Positions 24,304 through 32,211 of a DNA stretch of 32,211 nucleotides are shown here, piece by piece. Made by a program: the position numbers and the translations under genes. The stretch lies in assembly GCA_030529665.1 (NCBI GenBank), contig JAUMWL010000001.1:1-32211 (forward strand). The letters run 5' to 3'. A model generated the notes under the pieces. That model worked only from the letters and a program-made list of their open reading frames with translations, did no database searches and was not told the origin of the DNA. Positions within the stretch are counted from its first letter, which is position 1; each line of letters begins with the position of its first letter. Origin of the DNA: Coriobacteriales bacterium (GTDB lineage: Bacteria > Actinomycetota > Coriobacteriia > Coriobacteriales > Atopobiaceae).

Positions 24304-25734
24304 ATGGCCAAGAAAAACGAGTCGCCGGAACGCAAGACAGGCGTCGCGGCGTGGAAGGAAGAGACGGGCGGCGCGACGCACGCGCAAAACAGGGCGGGCG
24401 CAGAGCGTCGCAACCGTGTAATTGCTTTGGTTGCGCTCGCGGCGCTCTGTATCGCCTGCGTTGTGTGCTTCATTCCCGTAAAGGAACGCATTACGCGAGG
24501 GCTTTGGCTCAAGGAGGGCACTGCCGTCACCTTTGCCGTAACTAAGGAGGACGGGTCCAAGCCTTCTGCGGAGGAGATGAATAACGCCGTCGGCGTTGTG
24601 CGCCATCGCTTGGCCTCCACGGGCATCTCGGAGTATGACGTAAGCACCAGCGGGGAGGACTCCCTCGTCGTCACCCTTCCGTGGAACATGGATGCCCAGA
24701 CCATCGCAAGGTCTGTCGGTGGTGCGGGAAAGATAGAGTTTGCCCGCTTTGACAGCATTGGCGACGCGGATGCGTTGGTAAAGATAAACGCCGGTACCTC
24801 GGGCGTGGAGCTCAGGGACGGATCGTACACCGCCTTCATGGACGGCTCGATGATCGAGTCCGCCGAGGTAGCTGACCTGGGAAGCGGATCGTATGCCGTA
24901 ACCCTCACGTTTAACGACGAGGGCAAGCAAGTGTTTGCCGACGTTACGAAGGAGCTCGCGGAAGATTCGGGACAGATTGCCCTCATTGTGGACGGCGCCG
25001 TGCTAACCGCTCCTTCCGTGTCGCAAGAGATTTCCGATGGCGTCGTGTCGATTAGCGGCTTCACCAAGGAGGAGGCAGAGTCGCTCAAGGCCTTGGTGGA
25101 AAGCGATACTCTCTCCCTAAAGATGACGGCATCGGGTACTGCGTCCACCGACCCGCTCATTGGCAAGCAGATGCTCTGGGGCCTGGTGTTTGTGGCTATC
25201 GCCTTGCTGGTTGGCGTTACCGTTGCCTCCTTTGTTAAGTTTGGCAGGCTCGCCGTGGTTATGGGCGGTGCCATGCTGGTGTTTGGGATCACCTTGTTGG
25301 GCATGCTGGCCATTGGGTCCATGTCAAACATGTTCGTCCTCACGATGCCAGGCGTCGTGGGCGGCGCATGTGCAGGCTGGCTGTGCGTAATTAGCGTCTG
25401 GCTCATGATTGCGGACTTTTATGGCAAGGTCTCTCAAGGCAGGAACATAAGGGGAGCGGCAATGTCTGCGCCTCACGATGGCATGCGGCGCATGCTCGTA
25501 CCCGTGCTCGCGCTTTCGGTCCTCTCTGCCATTGCCATGTTCCTTCCCATTCCGGTTATTCGCGAGATTGGCACCACCTTTGTGCTGGGTGCTGTAAGTG
25601 GCGTAATTGCAGTCTTTTGGTATGCCGTAACGCTCTTGCGCCTGCTTGCATCCACCTCCATCCAGGCGCATCCTGAGTCCTGGGGCGTAAAGGCGGTTGC
25701 GGTGGATAACGTAGCGACAGCGGAGGCGTCCTAA
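24304..25734 (+). CDS. secD: Divergent SecD-like protein translocase subunit
   Basis: A 476-aa protein with the SecD plan: N-terminal membrane helix (39-59), a GLWLKEGT segment in place of the conserved GLDLKGG, a periplasmic P1-type region containing RLASTGISEYDV, a P1-base strand region (VDGAVLTAPSVSQEISDGVVSISGFTKEEA), and about five C-terminal membrane segments. In TM4 of canonical SecD the GxxVDANVLIFER stretch carries the acidic residue used in proton-driven translocation; the equivalent region here reads CAGWLCVISVWLMIADFY and lacks it. SecF and YajC are absent nearby. The ATG at 24304 begins MAKKNESPERK; longer frames run into the repeat hairpin. It starts an operon with recJ, rel and the MBL gene. 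Confidence 0.8.
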   Translation: MAKKNESPERKTGVAAWKEETGGATHAQNRAGAERRNRVIALVALAALCIACVVCFIPVKERITRGLWLKEGTAVTFAVTKEDGSKPSAEEMNNAVGVVRHRLASTGISEYDVSTSGEDSLVVTLPWNMDAQTIARSVGGAGKIEFARFDSIGDADALVKINAGTSGVELRDGSYTAFMDGSMIESAEVADLGSGSYAVTLTFNDEGKQVFADVTKELAEDSGQIALIVDGAVLTAPSVSQEISDGVVSISGFTKEEAESLKALVESDTLSLKMTASGTASTDPLIGKQMLWGLVFVAIALLVGVTVASFVKFGRLAVVMGGAMLVFGITLLGMLAIGSMSNMFVLTMPGVVGGACAGWLCVISVWLMIADFYGKVSQGRNIRGAAMSAPHDGMRRMLVPVLALSVLSAIAMFLPIPVIREIGTTFVLGAVSGVIAVFWYAVTLLRLLASTSIQAHPESWGVKAVAVDNVATAEAS

Positions 25735-25750
25735 CGAAAGGAATGAGGGT

Positions 25751-28700
25751 ATGCCGGGCCTGCTCCACAACAGACGTTGGGAGGTTCTATCCTCAAGCGA
25801 GGAGGACGAGCGTTTGCTATGCGAACAGCTTGGCCTGGCTCCCATGGTGGCACGCGTGCTGTGCGCGCGTGGCGTCAACAACGTCCAGGCGGCCTATGAG
25901 TTCTTGCACCCCTCGCTCGATCGGGATTGGGCGGATCCGCTCGACATTCCCGGCATGCGAGAGGCGGCCGACCGCGTTGAGCTGGCACTCCAAAACCACG
26001 AGCGGATTGCCGTCTTTGGGGACTTTGATGTTGACGGCATGACGTCCACCTGTCTGCTTACCCAAGCGCTCAGGGCCCTTGGCGGCGACGTGCAGCCCTA
26101 CATCCCCCATAGGTTTGGCGAGGGATACGGCCTTTCTCGCAAGGCGCTCAATCGTGTCATAACCGGCTCGAACCCCGATCTGCTCATTACGGTGGACAAC
26201 GGCATCGCCTCTGGAAAAGAAGTTGCCTGGCTCGTGGACGAGGGCATAGACGTGGTGGTTACCGACCACCACGAACCGGGTGACCTCGTGCCGCAAGGAG
26301 TGCCCGTAACGGACCCAAAGCTCGTGCCCGACTGCTACTCACGCGAGCTGGCAGGCGTGGGCGTGGCCCTCAAGCTGGTGTGCGAGCTCGGTCGCAGACG
26401 GTCGATGCCCAACCTGTGGTATGAGTTCACCGACCTCGCCGCATTGGGCACGGTCTCCGACATGATGATCCTGCAGGGCGAGAATCGCACGCTCGTGGCG
26501 CACGGCATAGCCCTCATGCGCAAGGGACTCAGGCCAGGCATTGCCGCGCTTGCGGCGACGGCTGGCATAAGCTTGGCAGAGGTCAATGCCGACGACCTGC
26601 CTTTTACGATAATCCCCCGCCTTAATGCCGCAGGTCGTATGGGCACCACGGAGGTCGCATTCGACTTGCTTATATCAAACAGTCCCCAGGAGGCCGTGAG
26701 CTTGGCCGGGATGCTCGAGCGCACAAACACCGAGCGTCGCGAGACCGAGGGACTCTTGTCGGAGGAGGCACTTGCGCACATAGAGAAGACCTATGCGGGC
26801 GAGCGCGTCATCGTGCTTGCGGGCGAGGGATGGCACGAAGGCGTTAAGGGCATCGTGGCGAGCAGGGTCGTAAACAAGTATCACGTACCTGCCATCATCT
26901 TTACCATTGCCGATGGCGTCGCGCGTGGGTCTGGCAGGAGCGTGGGCTCGGTCGACCTGTTCCACGCCGTGGAGCAGTGCTCCGACGACCTCATTCGCTT
27001 TGGTGGCCATTCCGGTGCGGTGGGCGTAACCTGTGCGGTGGAGAACATCGACCGGTTTGCCAAGCACCTGCAAAAGGTGATGGAGGCATTGCCCGAAGAG
27101 GAGTTCGTGGACAAGGGCGAGGTTGCCGCGCTCGTGTCGCTGTCCGAGCTCAACCTGCAGAGCATAGCCGACCTCGATGCGCTCCAGCCGTTTGGGCAGG
27201 GCAACAAGCGTCCTTTGTTTGGCCTGCGTGGCGTGCACATGAGCAATCGTGTGCGCGTGGGCTACGGCAACTGCCACCTGCGGTTCTCGGCGACAGACGG
27301 CGTGTATTCGCTGCCCGCCATTATGTTTAGGGTGCCAAACATCGAGAAGGCCTATTCGTGCGACGGCGTCGTGGACCTGGTGGTTGATGCGATAAACGAG
27401 TCGTGGCAGGGGCGCACCAACCCCAAGCTCATGGTGACTGACATCCTGTACAGGGAAGAGTCGGATGACGCACTCCTGCAACGCATACAGCGGACGTTTA
27501 TTGCGGAGGCCCCCTTGCTGCCTGCGCAAAAGCTGGCGCTCGACAAGCTCCGTGCCGGCAAGTCAACGCTGTGCGTTATGGCTACGGGACGTGGCAAGTC
27601 GCTGATATTTCAGATTCATGCCGCTCGCATTGCGCTCGCGCAGCGTAAGGCGAGCATTCTGGTGTTCCCGCTTCGTGCTCTTGTGTCTGACCAAGTCTTC
27701 CATATGCGCGAGGCGTTTGCAAAGCTTGGCATAGGCGTGGAGGTGCTCACCGGCGAGACTCCGCTGCAAGATAGACCCAAGGTCTACGAAGGCATCGCGC
27801 AAGGTGTCATAGACGTGGTGCTTACGACTCCGGAGTATCTTGCGATTCACGTTGGGGAGTTTGCCCGCACGAGTCGCGTGGGATTCGTCGTGATTGACGA
27901 GGCGCACCATGCGGCACGCACCGGCACGGGTAGCCGCGCCGCATACGCGGAGCTTCCGCAGGTGCTCAGGACACTGGGAAACCCCACCACACTTGCGGTA
28001 ACCGCCACGGCACCGCCCAAGGTCGCACATGGCATATGCGAGCTGCTGGGCATACGAGATGCCAACGTGGTCGTAGACGAGTCGGTGAGGAACAACCTGC
28101 GCATTGTGGACCATCGCAACCTTCGCGAACGCGATGCTATGCTTGCAGAGCTGGTGTCAAGTGGCCAAAAGACCGTGGTGTACGTAAACTCGCGCGAGCA
28201 GGCCTCCGTGCTTACCCGCACGCTGCGCATGGGCGCCTCCGGGCTTGGGCACAGAATTGCGTTCTACCACGCAGGCCTTTCTCGCGACGTGCGCCTTCGC
28301 ATAGAGCAGGCGTTTAGGGGAGACCAGCTTTGCTGCGTGGTGTGCACAAGCGCCTTTGGCGAGGGCGTAAACCTGCCAGGCATAAGAAACGTCGTTTTGT
28401 ATCACATGCCCTTTGGGGCCACTGAGTTTAACCAGATGAGCGGACGAGCTGGTCGCGACGGCAAGGAGGCGCACATCCACCTGCTGTATGGCAAAAAGGA
28501 CGCGCTCATCAACCAGCGAATCCTTTCGTCACTCGCGCCGACCCGAGACGACCTCGTCGCTTTGTATCGCGAGCTCATGACCGAGGACCGCAGGGCAAGC
28601 TCCATGGGATTTTGCCTTGACAACGCGAGCTTGTTGGCAAGTACGATTCAGATCAACCAGCACGTCCAGCTTAGCGAGTCGGGCATTGCCTCGGGCATCT

Positions 28701-28939
28701 TGGTATTTGAGGAACTGGGCTTTTTGTCCATAGAGGGCTTTGGGGATCAACGTTTTATTCGCATGATACCTGCGCAGGGTAGGGTGGAGCTATCGGATTC
28801 GTTGCGCTATGCGGAGGGTCAGCGCGAACTCGGCGAGTTTATGGACTTTAGGGATTGGGCTCTGTTTGCAAATGCCAAGGAGATGCTGGAACGTATAAAC
28901 AGGCCCATAACACCGGGCTTTGGATCAGTAGTTAGCTAG
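25751..28939 (+). CDS. recJ: RecJ exonuclease fused to a RecQ-like helicase
   Basis: A 1062-aa protein. Residues 1 to about 560 are RecJ, a 5'-3' single-strand DNA exonuclease: FGDFDVDGMTST (89-100), DNG (149-151), DHH (172-174), GTVSD (233-237), PRLNAAGRMG (289-298), DHHA1 motifs GRS and FGGHSGAVG (417-425), then the OB-type region. Residues about 590-920 form a superfamily-2 helicase: MATGRGKS (610-617), DEAHH (716-720), TATAPP (751-756) and QMSGRAGRDG (895-904), like RecQ. The last 140 residues show no zinc-binding RQC cysteine set and no recognised HRDC. RecQ and RecJ act together in RecFOR repair, so a single polypeptide is logical. ATG 25751 follows GAAAGGA with a GAGGG, 16 bases after the secD stop. 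Confidence 0.92.
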   Translation: MPGLLHNRRWEVLSSSEEDERLLCEQLGLAPMVARVLCARGVNNVQAAYEFLHPSLDRDWADPLDIPGMREAADRVELALQNHERIAVFGDFDVDGMTSTCLLTQALRALGGDVQPYIPHRFGEGYGLSRKALNRVITGSNPDLLITVDNGIASGKEVAWLVDEGIDVVVTDHHEPGDLVPQGVPVTDPKLVPDCYSRELAGVGVALKLVCELGRRRSMPNLWYEFTDLAALGTVSDMMILQGENRTLVAHGIALMRKGLRPGIAALAATAGISLAEVNADDLPFTIIPRLNAAGRMGTTEVAFDLLISNSPQEAVSLAGMLERTNTERRETEGLLSEEALAHIEKTYAGERVIVLAGEGWHEGVKGIVASRVVNKYHVPAIIFTIADGVARGSGRSVGSVDLFHAVEQCSDDLIRFGGHSGAVGVTCAVENIDRFAKHLQKVMEALPEEEFVDKGEVAALVSLSELNLQSIADLDALQPFGQGNKRPLFGLRGVHMSNRVRVGYGNCHLRFSATDGVYSLPAIMFRVPNIEKAYSCDGVVDLVVDAINESWQGRTNPKLMVTDILYREESDDALLQRIQRTFIAEAPLLPAQKLALDKLRAGKSTLCVMATGRGKSLIFQIHAARIALAQRKASILVFPLRALVSDQVFHMREAFAKLGIGVEVLTGETPLQDRPKVYEGIAQGVIDVVLTTPEYLAIHVGEFARTSRVGFVVIDEAHHAARTGTGSRAAYAELPQVLRTLGNPTTLAVTATAPPKVAHGICELLGIRDANVVVDESVRNNLRIVDHRNLRERDAMLAELVSSGQKTVVYVNSREQASVLTRTLRMGASGLGHRIAFYHAGLSRDVRLRIEQAFRGDQLCCVVCTSAFGEGVNLPGIRNVVLYHMPFGATEFNQMSGRAGRDGKEAHIHLLYGKKDALINQRILSSLAPTRDDLVALYRELMTEDRRASSMGFCLDNASLLASTIQINQHVQLSESGIASGILVFEELGFLSIEGFGDQRFIRMIPAQGRVELSDSLRYAEGQRELGEFMDFRDWALFANAKEMLERINRPITPGFGSVVS

Positions 28940-28961
28940 CGGCGCAAGAAGGGGGTCGAGC

Positions 28962-31298
28962 ATGCGAACGCACGGAAAGCAGGCGGGCAAAGCAAGGGGA
29001 GCCAACATACCCGGTGCGGATAACTATCGACTCCTGCAATCCGCCTGTGCGGGTTACCTGGACGAGCAGGACTGCAGAAAGGTCGATGACGCGTACTGGT
29101 TTGCCGCCGAGTTTCACAAGGACCAGCGCAGAAGGTCCGGTGAGCCATACATCAACCATCCGGTTGAGGTTGCGCTCATCTTGGCCAAGGACCTGCATAT
29201 GGATGCCGACACCATCTGCGCGGCAATTCTTCACGATACCGTGGAGGACACCACCGCAACGCTTGAGGACCTATCCCAACGCTTTGGCGATACGGTGGCC
29301 GAGCTGGTGGACGGCGTGACAAAGCTCACCAACATTCAGGTCTCCAACATGGACGAGAAGCAGGCGCTCAACCTGCGCAAGATGGTGCTCGCCATGTCCA
29401 AGGACATTCGCGTGGTCATCATAAAGATTGCGGACCGTCTGCATAACATGCGCACCCTTGCCGCGCTGCCTCCCCACAAGCGCGCGTTTAAGTCTCGCGA
29501 GACCATGGACGTCTATGCACCGCTGGCGGACCGCCTGGGAATCTCGTCCATAAAGTGGGAGTTGGAGGACCTCTCGTTCTTTTATCTGGAACCCGAGGAG
29601 TATGAGCGCATCGCGCGCATGGTGCAGGACTCCCGCGCGCAGCGCGAGCGCGATACCGACGAGGCCATAAAGGCGCTCTCGGACGAGCTGCATAGGGTAG
29701 GCGTAAAAAACTACCAAATAAACGGTCGCCCCAAGCACCTGTGGTCGATTCACCAAAAGATGCATCGCAGGGGCATGGAGTTCAGCGACATCTACGACCT
29801 CATTGCCATACGAGTCATCACCAACACGGTGGAGGAATGCTACAGGGTTCTTGGCGCTGTGCACTCGCTGTGGCATCCACTGCCTGGCAGGTTTAAGGAC
29901 TACATCGCAACGCCAAAGGCAAACATGTACCAGTCGCTGCACACCACGGTTATCGGTCCGGACGCCCGTCCCATTGAGGTGCAGATTCGCACGGCCGAGA
30001 TGCACGAGCATGCCGAATATGGTGTCGCCGCCCATTGGCTCTACAAGAAGGCGGGCAATTCCGAAGGCAAGATGTCGCGCGACGACAAGAGCATCAACTC
30101 CACCATCAACCACATACGGCGCAACTTTGACTGGGTAAGCGACGACGAGATCAACGACCCTACGGAGTTTCTCAACAGCTTGCGCGTGGACCTGTTTGAG
30201 GGCGAGATCTTTGTGTTTACCCCCAAGGGCGAGGTAATGAGCCTGCGCCGGGACTCCACGCCTTTGGACTTTGCCTATGCGGTCCATACGGAGGTGGGTA
30301 ACCATTGCGTTGGCGCAAAGGTAAACGGCTCGGTGGTTCCGCTGACCTATCGCCTGCAGATGGGCGATCGTGTAGAGATCCTTACAAACAAGAGCGCTCA
30401 TCCTTCCAGGGACTGGATGGGCATCGTGGTCACGCCCTCGGCACGTTCTAAGGTGCGGCGCTACTTTACCTATGCCAACCAGGCAGACGATGCCGAGCAG
30501 GGGCGGGCCGAGCTTGCGCGCGAGCTTCGCAAGCGTGGCTACGGCATATCCACCAAGCGTACCGTAAAGGCAATCGACGAGGTGCTTCCGCAGTTTGACG
30601 CACGTAGTCCCGAGGGACTGTTCCAGGCCATCTATTTGGGGAAACAGTCGGTAAAGCAGGTTGCAAACCGCATACAGGCCGTGCTGGAGAGGGAGTCGCG
30701 CGAGCAGCTCGCAAAGGCCCAGCGCGAGGCCGAAAGCGCTGAGGTGGCCCAGAGGGAAGCCGAGCAGCGCCTGCGCGTCCCACGCACGAAGGGCACCAAG
30801 TCAAAGCGCAAGAAGAGCAGCAACGGCGTGGTGGTAAAGGGCGACGCGGACCTTCTGGCACGCTTGGCGCACTGCTGCAATCCCGTTGCCGGTGACGACA
30901 TCGTTGGCTTCATTACGCGCGGGCGGGGGGTCTCGGTGCATCGCACGTCCTGCCCAAACGTAAAGAATCTCATGAACAATCCCGAACGGATGATAGAGGT
31001 GGAATGGGACGCGTCCGGTGCGTCCGAGTTCCAGCTTGCCATGGTGGTTGAGGCAAACGACCGAATGGGTTTGCTCAAAGATGTTACTGCCGCCATTTCG
31101 GACGCAGGAGCAAACATTTTGTCTGCAACCACGCAGACGACCCATGAGGGATTGGCAAGGCTACGCTTTACGGTTGCCATCTCCGACGCCAACCTAATCG
31201 ACTCGCTCTTGGCAGCGGTGAGCCGTGTTCCCTCGGTGTTTGATGCCCGGCGTCTGATGCCCGGAGAAGGTGCCAGCCAAATGAAGAGGAGGGCCTAG
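28962..31298 (+). CDS. rel: Bifunctional (p)ppGpp synthetase/hydrolase Rel
   Basis: A 778-aa RelA/SpoT homologue that makes and degrades the stringent-response alarmone. The HD hydrolase domain is intact (HDTVEDT, 91-97; HNMRTL). The synthetase has YDLIAIRVI, GRFKD (RxKD form, 310-313, typical of bifunctional enzymes rather than EFDD of RelA-only) and YQSLHTTV. TGS (about 405-475, IFVFTPKGEV), a Cys-containing central region (HCCNPVAGDDIVGF) and a C-terminal ACT domain (about 690-770) follow. The start ATG at 28962 has AAGGGGG upstream. It lies 22 bases after recJ and one base before the MBL gene. Confidence 0.95.
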   Translation: MRTHGKQAGKARGANIPGADNYRLLQSACAGYLDEQDCRKVDDAYWFAAEFHKDQRRRSGEPYINHPVEVALILAKDLHMDADTICAAILHDTVEDTTATLEDLSQRFGDTVAELVDGVTKLTNIQVSNMDEKQALNLRKMVLAMSKDIRVVIIKIADRLHNMRTLAALPPHKRAFKSRETMDVYAPLADRLGISSIKWELEDLSFFYLEPEEYERIARMVQDSRAQRERDTDEAIKALSDELHRVGVKNYQINGRPKHLWSIHQKMHRRGMEFSDIYDLIAIRVITNTVEECYRVLGAVHSLWHPLPGRFKDYIATPKANMYQSLHTTVIGPDARPIEVQIRTAEMHEHAEYGVAAHWLYKKAGNSEGKMSRDDKSINSTINHIRRNFDWVSDDEINDPTEFLNSLRVDLFEGEIFVFTPKGEVMSLRRDSTPLDFAYAVHTEVGNHCVGAKVNGSVVPLTYRLQMGDRVEILTNKSAHPSRDWMGIVVTPSARSKVRRYFTYANQADDAEQGRAELARELRKRGYGISTKRTVKAIDEVLPQFDARSPEGLFQAIYLGKQSVKQVANRIQAVLERESREQLAKAQREAESAEVAQREAEQRLRVPRTKGTKSKRKKSSNGVVVKGDADLLARLAHCCNPVAGDDIVGFITRGRGVSVHRTSCPNVKNLMNNPERMIEVEWDASGASEFQLAMVVEANDRMGLLKDVTAAISDAGANILSATTQTTHEGLARLRFTVAISDANLIDSLLAAVSRVPSVFDARRLMPGEGASQMKRRA

Positions 31299-31299
31299 C

Positions 31300-31941
31300 A
31301 TGAAGGAAAGCACGAGCATCCGCCAGTTTGTGGTGGGAGACATACAAACAAACTGCTTTGCCCTGGTAAGCAAAGGTGAATGCATTGTTATTGATCCCGG
31401 CGCGGCTGGTGCTCGCATTGCCCAGGAGCTGCAAGACGTAAGGGTGACGCGGGTAATCGCCACGCATAGGCACCATGACCATGTGTGCGGGGTGGCGGCC
31501 CTTCTTCGCGCCTGCGAGCCAAGGCCGCTGTTTTGTATTGGGCATGCTGACGCCGAGGGTGCTCAGCGCGCAGTCGAGCTCTCGTCCCACGTGTTTGACG
31601 TGGCTGGTCAGGACTTGGAGAATGCGCCAAAGCCTGACGTGTTGCTGCGTGAGGGCGACGTGATTAACGTCGGGGAAGAGAGTCTACGGGTGATCGAGGC
31701 GCCAGGTCACACGGAGGGCGGCATCGTTCTTTTGGGCGATGGGGTGGCATTTGTGGGAGACACCCTCTTTGCAGGGTCTTGTGGACGTACCGACTTGCAG
31801 GGCGGGGACTACATTTCCCTCATGCAGACCCTGCAGCGCTTAAAGGAAGAGATACCACCACAGACGCTCTTGCTGTGCGGGCACGGCCCGCATACCACCA
31901 TGGAACAGGAGCTCACCACCAACCCTTGGCTCATGCAGTAA
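31300..31941 (+). CDS. Metallo-beta-lactamase fold hydrolase (glyoxalase II-like)
   Basis: A 213-aa MBL-fold protein with HRHHDH (56-61), His137 in GHTEGG, Asp154 in FVGDTLFAGSCGRTD, and His195 in GHGPHTT: the full dinuclear zinc ligand set of the glyoxalase II/YcbL group. It probably hydrolyses a thioester or similar; the C-terminal GSH-binding domain of true glyoxalase II is absent, and Coriobacteriia are not expected to use glutathione. The ATG at 31300 follows the rel stop by one base, so it closes the secD-recJ-rel operon. No terminator hairpin follows; 41-bp repeats begin 49 bases on. Confidence 0.9.
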   Translation: MKESTSIRQFVVGDIQTNCFALVSKGECIVIDPGAAGARIAQELQDVRVTRVIATHRHHDHVCGVAALLRACEPRPLFCIGHADAEGAQRAVELSSHVFDVAGQDLENAPKPDVLLREGDVINVGEESLRVIEAPGHTEGGIVLLGDGVAFVGDTLFAGSCGRTDLQGGDYISLMQTLQRLKEEIPPQTLLLCGHGPHTTMEQELTTNPWLMQ

Positions 31942-31989
31942 GCAAGTCGTTCGCGCGGCGATGCGAGTCGCGACGGAGCGTGGCGATGC

Positions 31990-32211
31990 GTGCTGACTTT
32001 TGGAGCAGTGTGAGTCGACCTGCTCCGAGTGTGCTGTGATTGCTAGCTGTGTGGGTCACTCCCAGACATGTGTGCTGTCTTTTGGAGCAGTGTGGGTCGT
32101 CAGTGCAGAAGCGTGCTGTAATCGCGAGCTGTGTGGCCCATCCAACCACACTGCTCGCAAAGTCAGCACACATGACCAGAAACAGCCCACACAGCTCGCC
32201 AACACAGCACG
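31990..32211. repeat. 41-bp repeat array with inverted copies
   Basis: Four direct units at 31990, 32031, 32072 and 32113, exactly 41 bases apart, start GTGCTG and contain GAGC(A/T)GTGTGgGTC (one reads TAGCTGTGTGGGTC). Units 1 and 3 are most alike, as are units 2 and 4 (82-base super-repeat). Inverted copies follow at about 32146-32174 and 32183-32211; the reverse complement of 32141-32211 tracks 32030-32100. Together they can form a large hairpin. The element reaches the window edge, so its full extent is unknown. No ORF. Confidence 0.8.

Noticed and set aside
31990-32211. CRISPR array
   Set aside because: The units diverge throughout, the non-repeated part is only about 13 bases, the orientation flips, and no cas gene is present.

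Overview
The window looks like chromosomal DNA of a Gram-positive actinobacterium, most likely class Coriobacteriia (Olsenella/Atopobium-like; inferred from gene content, moderate GC, hairpin repeats built on GGGGACGGGGACG, and purine-rich ribosome binding sites; not proven). Twenty-five protein genes are supported. I saw no tRNA, rRNA, CRISPR array, transposase or phage gene.

Layout. 1-274: non-coding, with a long perfect hairpin. 275-4543 (minus): a MarR regulator and a two-subunit ABC exporter in one overlapping operon, whose promoter is flanked by inverted half-sites. 4544-4977: a divergent intergenic region holding an AT-rich, about 160-bp element built of two 71/72-bp imperfect palindromes. 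4978-6584 (plus): a pentapeptide-repeat protein and a lipoprotein. 6604-8228 (minus): a histidine-phosphatase-like protein and an alpha/beta hydrolase. 8390-9606 (plus): two overlapping flavodoxin-fold genes, the second with a membrane tail. 9674-11689 (minus): methionyl-tRNA synthetase. 11818-12351 (plus): a DUF3267-type HExxH membrane protein that may be leaderless. 12373-13044 (minus): an ICMT-like methyltransferase. 13045-13577: non-coding, with a second, inverted copy of the 160-bp element. 13578-14190 (minus): an XRE regulator plus a small membrane protein. 14359-16050 (plus): a membrane-sensor HD-GYP protein. 16090-17791 (minus): an MscS channel and an alpha/beta hydrolase.

17942-31941 is a housekeeping block. 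thrH-queH-queA, then (beyond a minus-strand coiled-coil tail-anchored gene and ptsH) an HAD phosphatase and tgt, give the last steps of queuosine synthesis: TGT inserts the base, QueA adds the epoxycyclopentyl group and QueH reduces it. It continues into secD-like, a RecJ-helicase fusion, rel and a metallo-beta-lactamase hydrolase. The order recalls the queA-tgt-yajC-secD-secF and secDF-recJ-apt-relA arrangements of other bacteria, but yajC, secF and apt are absent here and the SecD is divergent.

The most unusual signals are the twice-present inverted 160-bp element, whose motif also recurs inside the marR promoter; the RecJ-helicase fusion; a SecD without its membrane acidic motif and without SecF; a histidine phosphatase lacking its second catalytic histidine; a ptsH terminator lying inside the start of the next gene; an acid-free basic segment in the HAD protein; and 41-bp repeats at the right edge. 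All family calls come from reading motifs by eye, with no database search.
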